Below are positions 50,901 to 63,500 of a stretch of DNA of 64,000 nt, piece after piece. The stretch is from the NCBI RefSeq assembly GCF_947461875.1, contig NC_091492.1, positions 33,275,822 to 33,339,821 of the forward strand, read 5' to 3'. Made by a program: the position numbers and the translations under genes. The first letter of the stretch is position 1. The number at the start of each line of letters is the position of its first letter. The notes under the pieces are model-generated. The model did not search any database. It was not told where the DNA came from and saw only the letters and a list, made by a program, of their open reading frames with translations. The DNA is from Haliaeetus albicilla (taxonomy: Eukaryota; Chordata; Aves; Accipitriformes; Accipitridae).

Positions 50901-53900
50901 AAGGCTTTGTGCAACACTGACCTCTCTCAGAAGGTGCCAAATTCCTGAATATGAACTTTGGAGGCAAAGAACGGGTGAGTGTGATGTGCCTGAGCTTGTC
51001 TGGCAAGAAGGGTCAGTGGTAGATTGCAATTGGTGCCAGTGATGGACACACATGGACACACACAGAGCAGCTCAGCTGGAAAGAGAGAGAGAGAGCACAA
51101 GTGCGTGTCCTGCCTGCAAAGAAACAAGCAGAGGCAGTCCTGGACCCGTGGAAGAGAAATGAATCCTCAGCAGGGGAATTTCTGCATGAAGACAAATAGC
51201 CAGGAACTGATTTTGTCTAAATTACTTTACAGTTAGCAAGATTCATTTCACCTTCATGTGAGAATCTCATAAATATAGAAAACTATTTGTCCAAATTTCC
51301 TTTATGGTCAGTGGAGAGTCCAGGCCTCATCAAAATGATAGCTCATCGGTGCAACTTAGGTAAGGATGATGCACCCAGTGAAGGTATTTGTTGCCATTAA
51401 AAGGGGGTCGAGACCTTTCTGACACCCACATCTCAGTAAGATAAATTCCAGCCCAAATTCAGGTACCGGCTTCCTGACGAGGGGTTTGGAACTGAAGGAC
51501 AGAACCTTTTTATAGCCAAACACCTGAAGGACGAGCCACAAGAAACAGACACCCTGGAAGCGAGAAAGCTCTCTAAGTCCTGGTGAACGCTGCAGGCGAA
51601 AGCAATATCCTTCACATGTGGTGTGTGCAGGGTTGTTGTCATGTGTGCACCATTAGGGTAGCAGTGAAACTAGTTACAGATGTCTCTAAGCTTCTCTTGA
51701 TCTAGACCAGGCAGCTGTGTAACACAGGGGTACAGCCATTCTGGTGGCAAATCTAACAGGAGGAGCAGGCAATGCTTTGCGTCCATTCAGGGAATGCAGC
51801 TACAGATCACGAGCAGTAGAAGTGTTCCCCTGGCTTTAGCCACAGTCCAACCTGCATTTTTCCCCTCAACAGTGCTTTGTTTCTTTGTTACTAATTTTTC
51901 TGTATTTAAATACATGAAAAACTATTAATAAATGCATCGTTTTTGTTGTAACATTTGGGGAAGGAAATGTAATCTGATTTTTTATAAAAACTAACAATAG
52001 GTAACTTTCCTTTAATTGAAGAAAAGTTTGTTTCCTGAATCACAGCAAACCAGGTTTCTACTTTAAGCAAAGACAACATGACGTCTTGATCTCAAATCCC
52101 ACAGAAACCTGTATCCCTCCTCAGCTTTGCACAGTGCAGGCGTGTAAGAGTCAGACCATACTTATTGGGACCTTCCTAAGGTGTCACACTTGATCACCTG
52201 ATGTAAAATGTGTTCCTGCTCCACTGCAGTTGTCACACAAACAGCGAACATGTGCGTGCAAGGACTTCCAGTAATGTGTCTGATATTGGAGGATTTCCGG
52301 GAAGACAGAAATTTAATCATGAGAAGTGAAAAAAAAATGAAAGCCTGGAGATGAAGCAGGCACTTTTGTGATGCTCTTTCAGAAGCTATCACATAATATA
52401 GGTCCTATTCTCCCCAGCATTGTCTTAGTTTTGCCTGTAAATGCATGTTTCCCTGTTCCCATCTATTTTTGGTAAGGCCAAAAGTCCCCCAGAGCACTGT
52501 AATTATCTCCTTCAGAAATGTCAGAAGAGTTTACAGCTGAAGTAAGTGTCTGCCCAGAACAGGAAAATCAGGTACACCCTCATGTGTGTTGGGGAGGTAT
52601 TAAAATCAAGTTGCTGCACATGGTTTTCAGGGGAAGATTTGGGAATCTGGCTGTACTAGTGGGAGAGATTTGTGTAACATCTCTGCTTTAGAAAATAAGA
52701 GAAAGTCAGTCATATTATCCCCTTGGGGTTTAACTTTGAGCCATTAAGAAGGACTGAGTAAGATAAACTTATTTTAAATAAAACCTTGTTGCTTCGTCTG
52801 TTGGAAGGGACAAAAATAGATGAGCCCCATAATGTAAATGCAATAAGGAGGATATGCTGGTGATGCTTTCCCTGCTTTTCCCTTGTTTAGTTCCAGTTTT
52901 CCCTGCAACACATCCCAAGGGTAGAACCTTTTGCCTAGTACTGTGAAATAAGTGAGGTTTTACTTTTAACGAGAAAAGTCAAATTTTGTTACGGCAGCAT
53001 TAAAATTCAATTACATTAAGTTTTATGTGTGACTGAGTACCCATATACACAAGAAGTGAAAACTACATTTTCAACAGCATATGTCAACTGGCAGTATCGT
53101 GTTAAGAAATGTAAAAAGAAAACATTATTAAAGAGGATAAGCCTTGCAAAGACATTTTGGAAGGACATTAATGGCTTAGACCTTGAGTTCAGATTTGGGG
53201 AATACAGAGTACCAAAGAGATGTGAGGCTACAAGCAACTTTTGTGTGTGTCTTTGATCTGAGGCACCAGGGCCTGATTTGCAGTGGAATTCCCATCTCCC
53301 ACTGATTTTATTAAGAATACTGACTGCGCGGTACACCTCTGAAATCAGACCTTTGTGTCATAAACTGGGCACTCAACACTACTGCTTTAAAACTGAGGAT
53401 TTTAAATGCTCCACCTCTTTAGTTCCCCTGTATTTTTCAGGCCACCAGAAAATTCAGAGAAATCCAGATTTTGCACAAAAGAGCTGTCGTGACAAGTGCA
53501 TTGTCATTTATTTCTGATAACACTTGGTACGTAACCCCAGAGTGAAAGGCTCTGTCTCCGGCCTTGGATCCCCCGACTGCCTCTGTGGAGTGGGGGGTAA
53601 CTGTGGGCTGATACAAAAGCTGAAAGTACCCGTTCACAGAGGAAGCAGATTAACACCCTAAGCCACCAAATAATTTCCATTGTGTATATATGCAACCGCA
53701 TGAGCAAAATACCCATGTTTTGCTGCATATTATGCTCCATTATCTTTGAATACAATAGTTCCCTTGGCATTAGTACTAAATGAATGGTTAAGTTCATTTC
53801 ATCTGAAAGACTAAACAAACAGGCACTAACAATGAGAATAAATCAGATTGCTGCAGTACTTTTAAGTAGCTGGTAAAAATAATATTTTAATCAAATAACT

Positions 53901-54720
53901 CAGCTGTAACCGCCGTGAATTACTGGGGAGGTTAAGGCTGGGGCTCAGTATTCTACTGAGAAAACACACAGAATTATTCAAAACACGCAATTTCATCCCC
54001 AGCGCTTGACTCAGATGAAAAGCAGAAGATGGCAGTCTGAGCTTCTATCCCTACCAAGTTGAAGCCACCAACAAAACAAAGGTTAATGGAATATTCTGAA
54101 ACACAAGCCATTTAGCAAGAAAATGCAATGCTATATAAAAATAACTACAGCCAGATTGGAGTGTTTACTCCAAAATAAAGAATTTGGGGGGGCTTATTTT
54201 GGTTTACTCCAAAATGAGGAATAAGCCCACATTTAAGACTCCCACTAGTGTTTGTGAGATGTGAGTTCTGTTCTTGGCCGCAGCATGGTCTGCCTGGCAT
54301 GGCCAAGCTCGCACAGGAGATGACTGTCCCTGATTCATGGGAACTCTGCGAGGCAAGTGTAACTGGAAGGTCTGAGCTGCTCAAATCCGGTGATGCTGAA
54401 AACCAAAGGGAACGCTGCAGGTAGCACCATTCAGATGTGCTCTGGTGTAGCTAAAATTAGAATTTAGTGCTGAAGGATTTAGCACTCGCTGAAGTCTGTG
54501 GGAATCGTACTTCAGTGAACTCTGTGTCAGGCCTTTTCATGGGCAATGAGCAATATATAGTTTGAAACATATTCTCAGTTAACCTCAGTGAAATGAGAAA
54601 TAACGTGATTGCAGTCCGTGCACTTGCATCAGATTAAAACCACTCCTTAGCGTGCCTTAGATATAACATAGCTCCTACTCAAAGGACTTAAAGTTGGATA
54701 AAAGCTGAGAACATTATTTT
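44946..54720. other. Intergenic AT-rich region, no gene seen
   Basis: No open frame here resembles a known protein and no TMEM132D-like exon was found on the minus strand. Small features are POU and homeodomain-like motifs at 45397-45404 and 46041-46085, a short GA run at about 51081-51093 beside a 10-bp duplication at 51043-51062, and a hairpin/duplication cluster at 54157-54227. Open frames of 60-110 codons on both strands are at the level expected by chance. Confidence 0.6.
54157..54227. repeat. Nested hairpin and direct-repeat cluster
   Basis: TTGGAGT-GTTT-ACTCCAA (54157-54174) is a perfect 7-bp stem. GTTTACTCCAAAAT occurs at 54163-54176 and again at 54202-54215. GGCTTATT (54191-54198) pairs with AATAAGCC (54220-54227). 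Confidence 0.7.
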
Positions 54721-54774
54721 TTGCCTTTTTTTTTCTAGAGAGACCCTTACCCAGAGACTGGCAGATTATTTTTT

Positions 54775-54920
54775 TGAGACCAAAAGAAAGCACCATGGTC
54801 ATCTAATTCAAACTTACAGGGAGCAGAGACCTTCTGACTTCCTACGTCCAGCTCGGTGGCAGCACCTGAAGCAGAACATTGCTTCCAGAAAACCATCTAA
54901 GAACGGAAGCAGTAAACCTG
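54775..54920 (-). mobile_element. Probable degraded CR1-type LINE 3' end, reverse orientation
   Basis: GACCAAAAGAAAGCACCATGGTCATCTAATTCAAACT (read in parts) parallels the antisense CR1 3' end, GGCCAGAAGGGACCATTATGATCATCTAGTCTGACCT. Further along, GCTTCCAGAAAACCATCTAA resembles the next part of the antisense element. It is diverged, with limits approximate. Confidence 0.4.
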
Positions 54921-55130
54921 TTGCAATCCTTGGTGACTTGTTCCCTCACTATAAGAAACTTGTTTCTGGTTCTGCATTTGTACAGCTACAGCTTCAGACC
55001 CTGACAGTCATGTCTTTGCCTATGGATTAAAGAGTCGGTTCAAATTTATGTTCACCACTTAAGTACTTACGGGTTGTGATCAAAGCGCCACATAAGCTCC
55101 CTTTGATACACAGCATGGATTGCGCTCTTT

Positions 55131-55146
55131 GACTCTCTCTCTCTCT
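55131..55146. repeat. (CT)n microsatellite
   Basis: A short CTCTCTCTCTCTCT run lies at the edge where base composition starts to become GC-rich. Confidence 0.75.
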
Positions 55147-55199
55147 GAGATGTTTTCCAATCTTTTAATCATTCCCCCCTCTGAATCCTCTACAGTTCC

Positions 55200-56800
55200 T
55201 GCGCCAGCGTGATTCACAGGCAATGGCTGGAGCGAAGAAGAAGAGAAAGTCCTACACTTCTGAAAACATTTCACTTCTTCGAACCCTTTTTTGCTGCCCA
55301 ATACCTGCTAGAGGCTGAAAATTCAGCACGGCCACGCAGAGTAGACTGGTCTGTTGAGAACAGTGGCTTTAGCAGCTATCCAAAGCCGAGGGTTGGACCC
55401 CCACTTTGCCACTGCTTCCCTGAGCTGGGGTTTGAGCTCCGGCTCGAGCCGACGGGGCTGTTAGCCAGCTCCTGGCTCCAGGCACGGTCGTCAGCTCCGT
55501 CCACTTTCCAGGCAGCTGCGTGGGACCAAGTTCTCTCTCCAGTTCACCAGGGCAGGGCTGCTGACCTGAAAGTTGCAGCTCCAAAACCAAGAGGGGCATT
55601 GGCTCCCGCACCGGTTTGAAGAACACAAAACCTGTCTGCCTGCGACGGAGACCCAGAGCCCCGCTCTGCGCCTTTGGGAACTGGATCCGCGGCAGAGTTA
55701 GCGCACGGGGCTGTTGTCAGAGGCCTTTTAAGTCTGTTTAACAACCTGAACTCTTTCCTAGAAAACATCTGATGCCTACTACACTAAAACCAAACTTCTC
55801 AAAAAGGACACAGTAATAAAAGCTAATTTTGATTGTGGACGCCAGCACAGAGTCAGAGGGTACTACTAACAGAAAGGATAGCGATGGCTTCAGAGGTACG
55901 AAAGGACTAAACCAGCAACTGTCTTGCTAGTCATTAAAAAAAAAAACAAACAGACTTAATAAAAAGGTGTTTGCTGGGCAAGAGACCAGTTGAAAGTGTT
56001 GCGTGCATTTCTCTATAATAATGGAAAGAGAACATCCCCCAAATCGAACTGCCTTCCGCCTGAAATGGGCATGTGTAATTGGAAGCCTAATTAGCAGGAA
56101 AAGCTATTACCGGTGCCGCGTGGCTCCTTTCCCCCCGTTAAGGTGCCCACCCTCACGAACTCACCAGAGGGCCCTGCCCTGGGATGAGGTTTGCCTGTGC
56201 CCCCGCCACTGCCCTGGCCTGGCCCAGCTCGAGGGCTCCTGCCCGTGCTCGCCCATCCGTCTCTCCCAGCCCAACCTGGAGGAAAAATCAAACCCGCTTT
56301 CCTCTCTCTGCCTCGACAGGCAAATTTGTCAGCAGGGCGGGGGACGTTGCAGGGGGTGGGCGGCTGCGGGCACAGCTGTTTGCCGCGGCAGCAGCTCGGA
56401 GCACGTGGATGAAAGATGCTCCGGGCGCAAATCAGCACGATCACAGCTCAGTGAGGATGAAAATCGGCGTCTGCAGCTGCACCGGCTCAAGAGGGCTGGG
56501 GAGCCCAAGCGAAACATGTCAGAAAAACAGGTTCATCGCTGGGGAGCTGACACCTTCCTCCCTCGCCCTGCGCATGGCTCTGATGGCCTCGGACCGGGGC
56601 TGGGTTTACCTGGGGGTTTGGCTGGTTTGGCTGTTGGTTTCCTGCGGTGATCAGTACGCTTGGGGACAAGGGTATATACCCAACGGTATTTATTGTTTCC
56701 AGGTCTTTTGTCCCATGAGGCATCTGTAGGTCTCGTGTAGAAATGGGTACGGCCGGTGCCCGGCAGCCTGCGGGAAGGTTTAGCTGCAAAATGATGCAAG
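55200..56800. other. GC-rich, CpG-enriched intergenic patch
   Basis: GC content rises sharply above the flanks, with many CpG between about 56100 and 56660 and a CACGTG E-box at 56402-56407. Open frames of up to 215 codons occur on both strands, as expected when GC content is high. None matches a family I recognise, so I do not call a coding gene. A promoter of an unseen or non-coding transcript is possible. Confidence 0.45.
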
Positions 56801-56829
56801 CCATGGTAGAGCTCACAAGGCTTTAAAAA

Positions 56830-59800
56830 ACCAAGTACTTACTCTATAGTAATATTGTAGATACTAAAAATTAGAAAAGAATTCATCTGTCACTAGAGTA
56901 ATTAAAATAATTGTCACCACAGGAAAGAGCTCTGTGGAGTATTACTCTGTATTGACTTTGATGGGAAACACTCTTTCTACGACTGATAAATCAGGAGCAG
57001 ACTTTTGTCCCATGAACCTCTGCTTTCCGGTAAAATCTTTAATTGACTTCTACATAAAGATTATGAATGACTCAAAAACTGGTTTATGCTGCAACCAGTG
57101 AAGTATTCTTTCTTCTCTTCCACACCAAATATTTAAATGTCAATCTATTAACATAACAAATTGCCCATTGGAAATAGGGCTGCCTTTGGAGGCTGGGAGT
57201 GCAGGCTGTGTTCCCTATTAGCCCTTTCCTAGTCCCACTATGGTAATTTAAACTGAAGTAAACTAACATGCGGATGATTAATTCACTTACAAAAAAGCAT
57301 AAAATAGTAGTTTTAATCACCCACCTCTGTTATTTCCACCAGAAAAAGTTAATTTGAACAGTGGCAAATGAAGCCTTTTGAGTCCAGCTTTACCTAATTA
57401 AGGTTATTTAAAAGGCAAAAAAACCCCCAACCCTCCAAAATGTTATGGAAAAATTTTCATAAGACATTCCCCAAAACAAAGCATTTTATTTTATATTGAA
57501 TATTCATTTCCATAAGGAAAAAAAAAAAAAAACCAAACCAACCAAAAACCCAACCACACAGCAAATCAAGACTTTATGAGCTGCAACTTCCCCTGCTTTG
57601 CATAGCTGTAACAACACCTGGGCCAGCCTGCCTCTTGCATTTTGATGCCTCATGCAGCTCAAGAGCTCAGAACCGATAGCAACAGATATGATTAAAGAAA
57701 GGAACAAAAACCAGGTGGCAATTATTACTGCCTTACTTGGGCTTGGCGCCACATTTAAAAGCAACTGTGAACATGACACATTCCCCCAAACACACGGCAC
57801 GAGATGCTGAACCATCTCAATTAAGAGAAGTGAAACGCAACAGCAGCCTCCAAAAAATGGAAGTGAAACCCTAAGATGCTTTCCTATATTGTATGTATCA
57901 CATACTGGTTGGAGGTCCAAAAGTGATCAGGGCCCCTCTCCAGCCCTCGCAAGGGGACGTTCTCTGCTTTATTGCCAACTCTGTCCTCCCTGAGCTGTCC
58001 CCAACCAGAGCTCCCAGTGGTCACTGAACCACCGGTGCCATCCAGCCAGGCACAACTGCCAGGGGACTCTAGGAAAAGGCAAGCCCCAAGCTCTTCCTGA
58101 TAGCTAGTAAAAACCTAGCACCACCAAGAAGGCAAATAATTAACAATAACCTTTAGAAGGCAGTTGCTGTTAATTGTTTCCAAAAAGCTCTCCCAGCCTC
58201 TTGACTAAATGCAATCCATGAATCAACACACAAGGTTCAGATATCAACCGTGCTCTGCATTTAGGGGCAAATATAGTCTAAACAGCCAAATAATCATGCT
58301 ACTCTCTCAATACATACAAAATTTATGGTCACTGCAATATTTCAGCAAAGGCACTTTTTGAAGGAGGAACGGGCTGCAGAGCAATTAGGATGAAAAAGAG
58401 TTTTGGCTGCCTTTGGCTCAGCGGCTCTCATCCGTCACAGAAGGAAATTTATGCTGCTGCAGAAAGCCCGCATTAAAAGGCTGGGAGGACAGCACGCACC
58501 CCCAGCTCTTGGGTGTTGCAGTGGCCAGGAGCTTCTCCGCAGTGCCAAAAATATACATATGGAAATCACAAGCTTTTATTAGTCCTACTATCACAGAAAA
58601 TAATAAATAATCGAGTCTTTACCTCGCCCATCACCACAAGTAGTTCTTTCAGTCTCCTATTTACAGTAGTTGTTCCAAAGGTTCATAAGTGTATTGGGTT
58701 AAGCAGTTCGTTTTTGGTCTGGCCTAAGGTTTTCTCACCTCTGTGGCTCCTGCTCAAGACCTACTGGCTTAATTGCTACAGGAGTTCAGTCTGACTCCTC
58801 CACTGCAGCTCTTTACTTCCAGGGACAGGCCAAGAAAGCATATTCTCCAGCAGTAAAATGATAGCTAGTTATTTCTAATTCATTGAGATCTAGAGTTACC
58901 TGCAGATTACTATTTATTTTTCATTCCAAACAAGTACCTACCTTTCCTTGGGTGTTTTGGCTTGGATGATGAACAGCAAAGATAAACATAAGGGCAAATA
59001 GGTGAAACCTAGTATCTGTTTATATACATTGGGTAAACATAGGACTAGCTCTATTACTCCAATAAGCTTAATTACATGCTTAAAATGAAAAGCATGTGTG
59101 GTTGCAGAGCCAGAGCCTAAGCTGGAGACACTGTTCATTCCTGAGTGTCCTGGCCAAGACAATGCTCAAGGCACCACCACAGCCCCAGGGATGCAATACA
59201 TTTATTTGGTGGTGGTGGTGGTTTTTTTACTTATTGCTTTTTATGCAGACAACCACCCACAGAAGTCTAGACTCCAATTCCCAAATGGCCGACATCATAC
59301 ACTCCATCAGCTGTGGATGTCCCCAGAGCCACAGTGTTCTGACATTTTAATGTTAAATTGCCAGAAAACATTTTCTGTAGCATAATTCGAGGAGCAGGAT
59401 AGGCTTCTCTGCAGCACAGCTGGGCTTCATGGAGGCTCCTGCCCATCACTCTCTCTACTTACATGGACTGAACACTTCTTAGCCCTGACAAGTTTTGGCT
59501 TTGTTGACTGCTCTGACCTAATCTTTTTGGAATTATTTGGCTTTTATTTCCTCACTTCTCCCAGCTGCTGCTGTTTTACATTGTAATACACTGTTCACAA
59601 CTGCAAGGTTTCTAGCAGCATTCCCAAACCGCAGGCTGGACTCTTCACAGTGTGACAGGAGCCCCAAAAACCTGTGAGATCTGATCGCCTGGGTCTTGCC
59701 CACACCAGAAGTGATGCCACTTGTGACTGATAAAGCTGTGCCATCCCCTCAGTGCAAACACAGACAGACTGGAACGCAAGCATTTCATACCCATACAGGG

Positions 59801-61300
59801 TTATTCCCATGTGGGAAAAGAAATCGTTTAGTGGAGTAAGGCCTTATAATGTTATATCTGTTCGTAACAAGGACTGAAGAGCTGAAAACACATTGCACAA
59901 AGCTAAAACAGTATGGAGAGCACCCCATGGCTGAGTGAAATGCTGTCGATTAGGCTTGACGCTATCAGGTTCCCTCATATCACTATCAGACCCCTCAGCT
60001 TCTGCAAGATCATGTCGGTTGATGCTTTGCTGCTCCTCAGTGTGTTCGGCCTACATCTATGAAGCCCCTCCAGAAGTTTGCAAGTGTTTCCCGCTTTAGA
60101 GGTAAGTGCTGGGGCAGCTGGAGGTTGCTGCCTTCGCTGTGGTTTAATGAGGAGGTGCATGGGGAGAACTTGAAGGAAAGGGAAGGGCACAGGTCTTCTT
60201 GTGAACCTGCTTAAAAGGTAGCCAAACAGCAAGTGCAGGGGAGCCCGTATGCCTTTGCATCTTAAATATTGCGTGGACTATAGTTATGAGAAGGCAGGAT
60301 AGAAACGCTGGAAAAAAAATAACCTGGGAAGAATTGCAGTGGGTTCATTTTCTGAGCTCCGTTGTACAAAACATTTCTTCAACAACCATCCTGCTCACTG
60401 GGGAGTTTGAACTGCTGAGCCAAAGTCTACCCCTTCCCTTGGAGTAATTTGCAAGCCACACCTGGGAGGGAAGCTCCCTGACATCCCTGGCAGCTCTGAC
60501 AAAGTCTGTGATACCAGGGAAACAGCAGGTCCGGAGTAGATGGAGAGGCTGTGTGACATCAGTCCCTCCTTGGATCACTAGCATTTGGAACGTTAAAAAG
60601 AAAAAAAAATAATATTCATGAGACTGATCTGTTGCATCTCTGAAAACACTGAAAGGTGAGAGAGACTGCAGTTCATTTTTCAGTGCTAGTAAATAGGTGT
60701 TTATATGTCCTGTCTTCTTCTGCATATCCACACACTGTCTGTAAAGCTGTATGTTTTTTCCTTTGTTCAAGACTTAATTGTCCTGAGTATTTACTGCCCG
60801 TATCTACTACTTGCAAATGATGTGTTTCAAGCTGGTTGTACTTTTTTTTTTTTTTTTTGGAGGTGGGAAGGGAATCCTGAGATCAAGAAGTCAAATTAAA
60901 TAATTCATAGATATCCTCTTGTATAGAAAACAAATCTATTCCCCCACCTCCCCACACCCCATATTGTTGTTGTTATATTATCTGTATGAGCCAGGTATTG
61001 GCAAGGAGACGGGAAAAAAAATGACAGGACATTGTAAGAGAATTTAATGAAGTGGCTCCAAATATTGTATCAAAATAAATGAAGTGAATAATGCAAGAGC
61101 TCATTCCAGGTCCCTTCTACAACAATAACTATTGTGTGAGCGGCACATCTGAGGAGATGGGGATGGATGGATGAATACAAAGGTGCCACTCCGGCACATT
61201 ACAGAGCAGGGAACAACGGGCAGCCTGAATTGTTATATTTAATTTCAGTAATTCTTTCAGTCCAGATACTCAGGAAGAAAACAGCAGGTGGTAAAAGAGG
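56830..61300. other. Intergenic region, no gene seen
   Basis: This is AT-rich to mixed sequence. It holds an A-rich AAACCAAACCAACC tract at about 57519-57555, a (GGT)5-type run at about 59208-59222, a T17 run at 60842-60858 and an 11/13 inverted repeat at 58138-58175. I see no recognisable exon. Confidence 0.55.
60842..60858. repeat. (T)17 homopolymer
   Basis: Seventeen T follow GCTGGTTGTAC. It could be an old poly(A) tail in reverse, but no retroposon body is visible beside it. Confidence 0.85.
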
Positions 61301-61329
61301 AGGAGGAGGAATTATCAGCCTTTCTGATC

Positions 61330-63500
61330 TCACTTAACTATTTTGCTTCTGCTTAGGATGGAGGAAAAAACGGGCTGATTGCGTGCCTGCATCTTTGAAT
61401 TCCCGTGCGAGCCCATCGTGCGTTTCGAGTAGGTTGGTGACAGCCATCAGCAAGCAGAGCTGCTGGCCTCCCGCTAGGAGGAAGGCACTCGCTTGGCACT
61501 TCCAATCACAAATTATCTGCCTTTTATTAAAAATATATGCAATAGCATGCCATAGCAATAGCCCAGAGCCAGAACACTTGGGCCTGCTGCTGCAAAGCTC
61601 CGCTCTGCAGCCTGGTCCGGGCCCAGCTCCAGCAGCAGATAGAACTGGCCTTATCTCCAGCCCTGGACCTGCAGTGGGTTTGCCAGCACTCCCAGCTGCA
61701 CTCAGCAGAGACCCCAGCGCTTGGCATGGAAGGGCCCTGCTAGGGTCCGTGCTAGCACCCTGCTTTTGCAAATGTGGCCGCTTATTTGTATCCCCTTGAT
61801 GACACGGGGGGAACAATCCCCCTTGGTTTGTGCAGTCGTGAGCTAGGGACCTTTATCTGAACACAGAACCAAGCACAAGGATTCCGACATTGACAGGTTA
61901 CCCATTCTCAACTTACTGCGCTTTCCCGTCACTGGCAACAGCTAGGGGACGCTTGCTATTCTCCGGCTTTTTGCAAAAAACCTTCTTATTTCTCCTGTCT
62001 ATATGAAGAATCCTTCACGCTAGTACTACAGTTCTGGGAATGGCATTGAACACCCAGGTAATGCACAGCGCTGGCAATAAAGCTTTCGTTCAAGCCTCTT
62101 TTAGCCCTGTCCCTGCAGCTTTTTGTGTTGGCTCTGTAAGAGGCTTCCCAGCTGTCCCCGTTTGGGTGCGGGGGCACAGGCAGTCACGCAGCAGCCCCCT
62201 TCCGCAGAGACCACCGGCACGGGAGCACCGCGCTGCCGGCGACCGGGCGTCAGGGTCCAACAAGTTCCTACCGGCTGCGACAGCCAGAAACAGCGACGTT
62301 CGAAATCCAGGTGGGGAACCGGCAGCAGAAGCCATTACAACCGTTACCTTTGCTTGTAAACGCTCCGGGTGCCTCGGCTCTAATTTTGTCTGACTACCTA
62401 TGTTCCCTGTAGGGCTGGCAGAGAGAAAACAGGCGGTTGGCACCTACCCACCCCCTCCCGGCTCTGCCACCCACGGCAGGCTCAGCAAGCGTCCTTCCCT
62501 CCTCGGGAGACAGATCCTGCACCCATCAGGGCAGTCCGTCAAGCCTCTCCTAACCCAATTGCAATTCACTGACAGCTTTACTTGCAAATTCCCCCTCTGC
62601 AGAGCTCAGGCTAAGAACCTTAATATTCCTGCAGATTCAGAAAGGGGATTTCCAACAAGCATTAGGAAAATTAAACTTCTCAAGAGCTGTCTCAATCTGA
62701 CAAGCTATTTCTAGCTCTTCAAAGTACGGTAAGTGAAAATATTAAAATGGGGGATGGGGAAGTTGTAGTAAGCAAATGGTGAATTAAGGCTAGAAACAAA
62801 GACAGCATAAGTCTACTTTGCATATATATAAGGCATACATATATGTATATACGCACACAGAGAAATACATGAATATGTATTGTTTAAGGCTTCCTGCTGT
62901 CTTATAATAGAAAATTATAATCTCCCACCCTTTGCTTCCATCCAAAGCCAAAGCAGCAGATAACACTAATGAGTGGGGCATTTCCCTCAGAGATTTGTGC
63001 TTCGGGACTGCAGTAAACACGCCCAAGCACCAGCCCTCTCGCGTAGCAGACTGGGAGCTCACGATTAAACCAGCAACTTTTCACCGCGGCCGTTTACTCT
63101 GCTGGTGGGAGCCCGGCTCCAGCCCAGGCTCAGCAGGCGCAGGCAGGAGAGGCACAGCCCAGCCTCTTCCCAGGCTGAACTGGGGACACTGGGCTCGTTG
63201 CAAGTTGTAGCAGAGACTGCAGCACTCCTCACAGCTCAGGTCTCCTTGCAGGAGCAGGCTGGGCGCTCTGCAGTTCACAGACAGGCTCTGAACACAAAGC
63301 CCAGAAATGGCAGCGTTTATTACCGTTCCCCTTCCCAGCAGGGTCAGGCGACAAAATGCCCGCTGCGTCCCAGCTTAGTTACCTCCCCTTTTGGTCCTTT
63401 CTCCCCCTTTCTTCTGCTTTCTGGTTTTCCATCCCCTGCAGAGCCTCCAAGCCCACGGCCCGAATGGAGGAGAGGCTGTTCATAGCCTGGGCCATTGCTG
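61330..63500. other. Second GC-rich intergenic patch
   Basis: GC-rich blocks lie near 61380-61760, 62100-62400 and 63000-63300. The densest CpG cluster is about 62160-62390. Open frames of 60-160 codons overlap on both strands and do not look like any family I know. A short imperfect TA/CA simple sequence lies at 62821-62860. Confidence 0.45.

Noticed and set aside
54849..54862. CTCF-like site CAGCTCGGTGGCAG
   Set aside because: Only 11 of 14 positions agree with the core as I know it, and it lies in what looks like CR1-derived sequence.
56003..56650. 215-codon open frame on the + strand, the longest in the window
   Set aside because: It lies in GC-rich DNA where stops are rare and has overlapping open frames on both strands. 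Its proline/arginine/serine-rich text resembles no family, and there is no splice context.
60842..60858. T17 run as the tail of a reverse-oriented retroposon
   Set aside because: No element body and no target-site duplication are visible.
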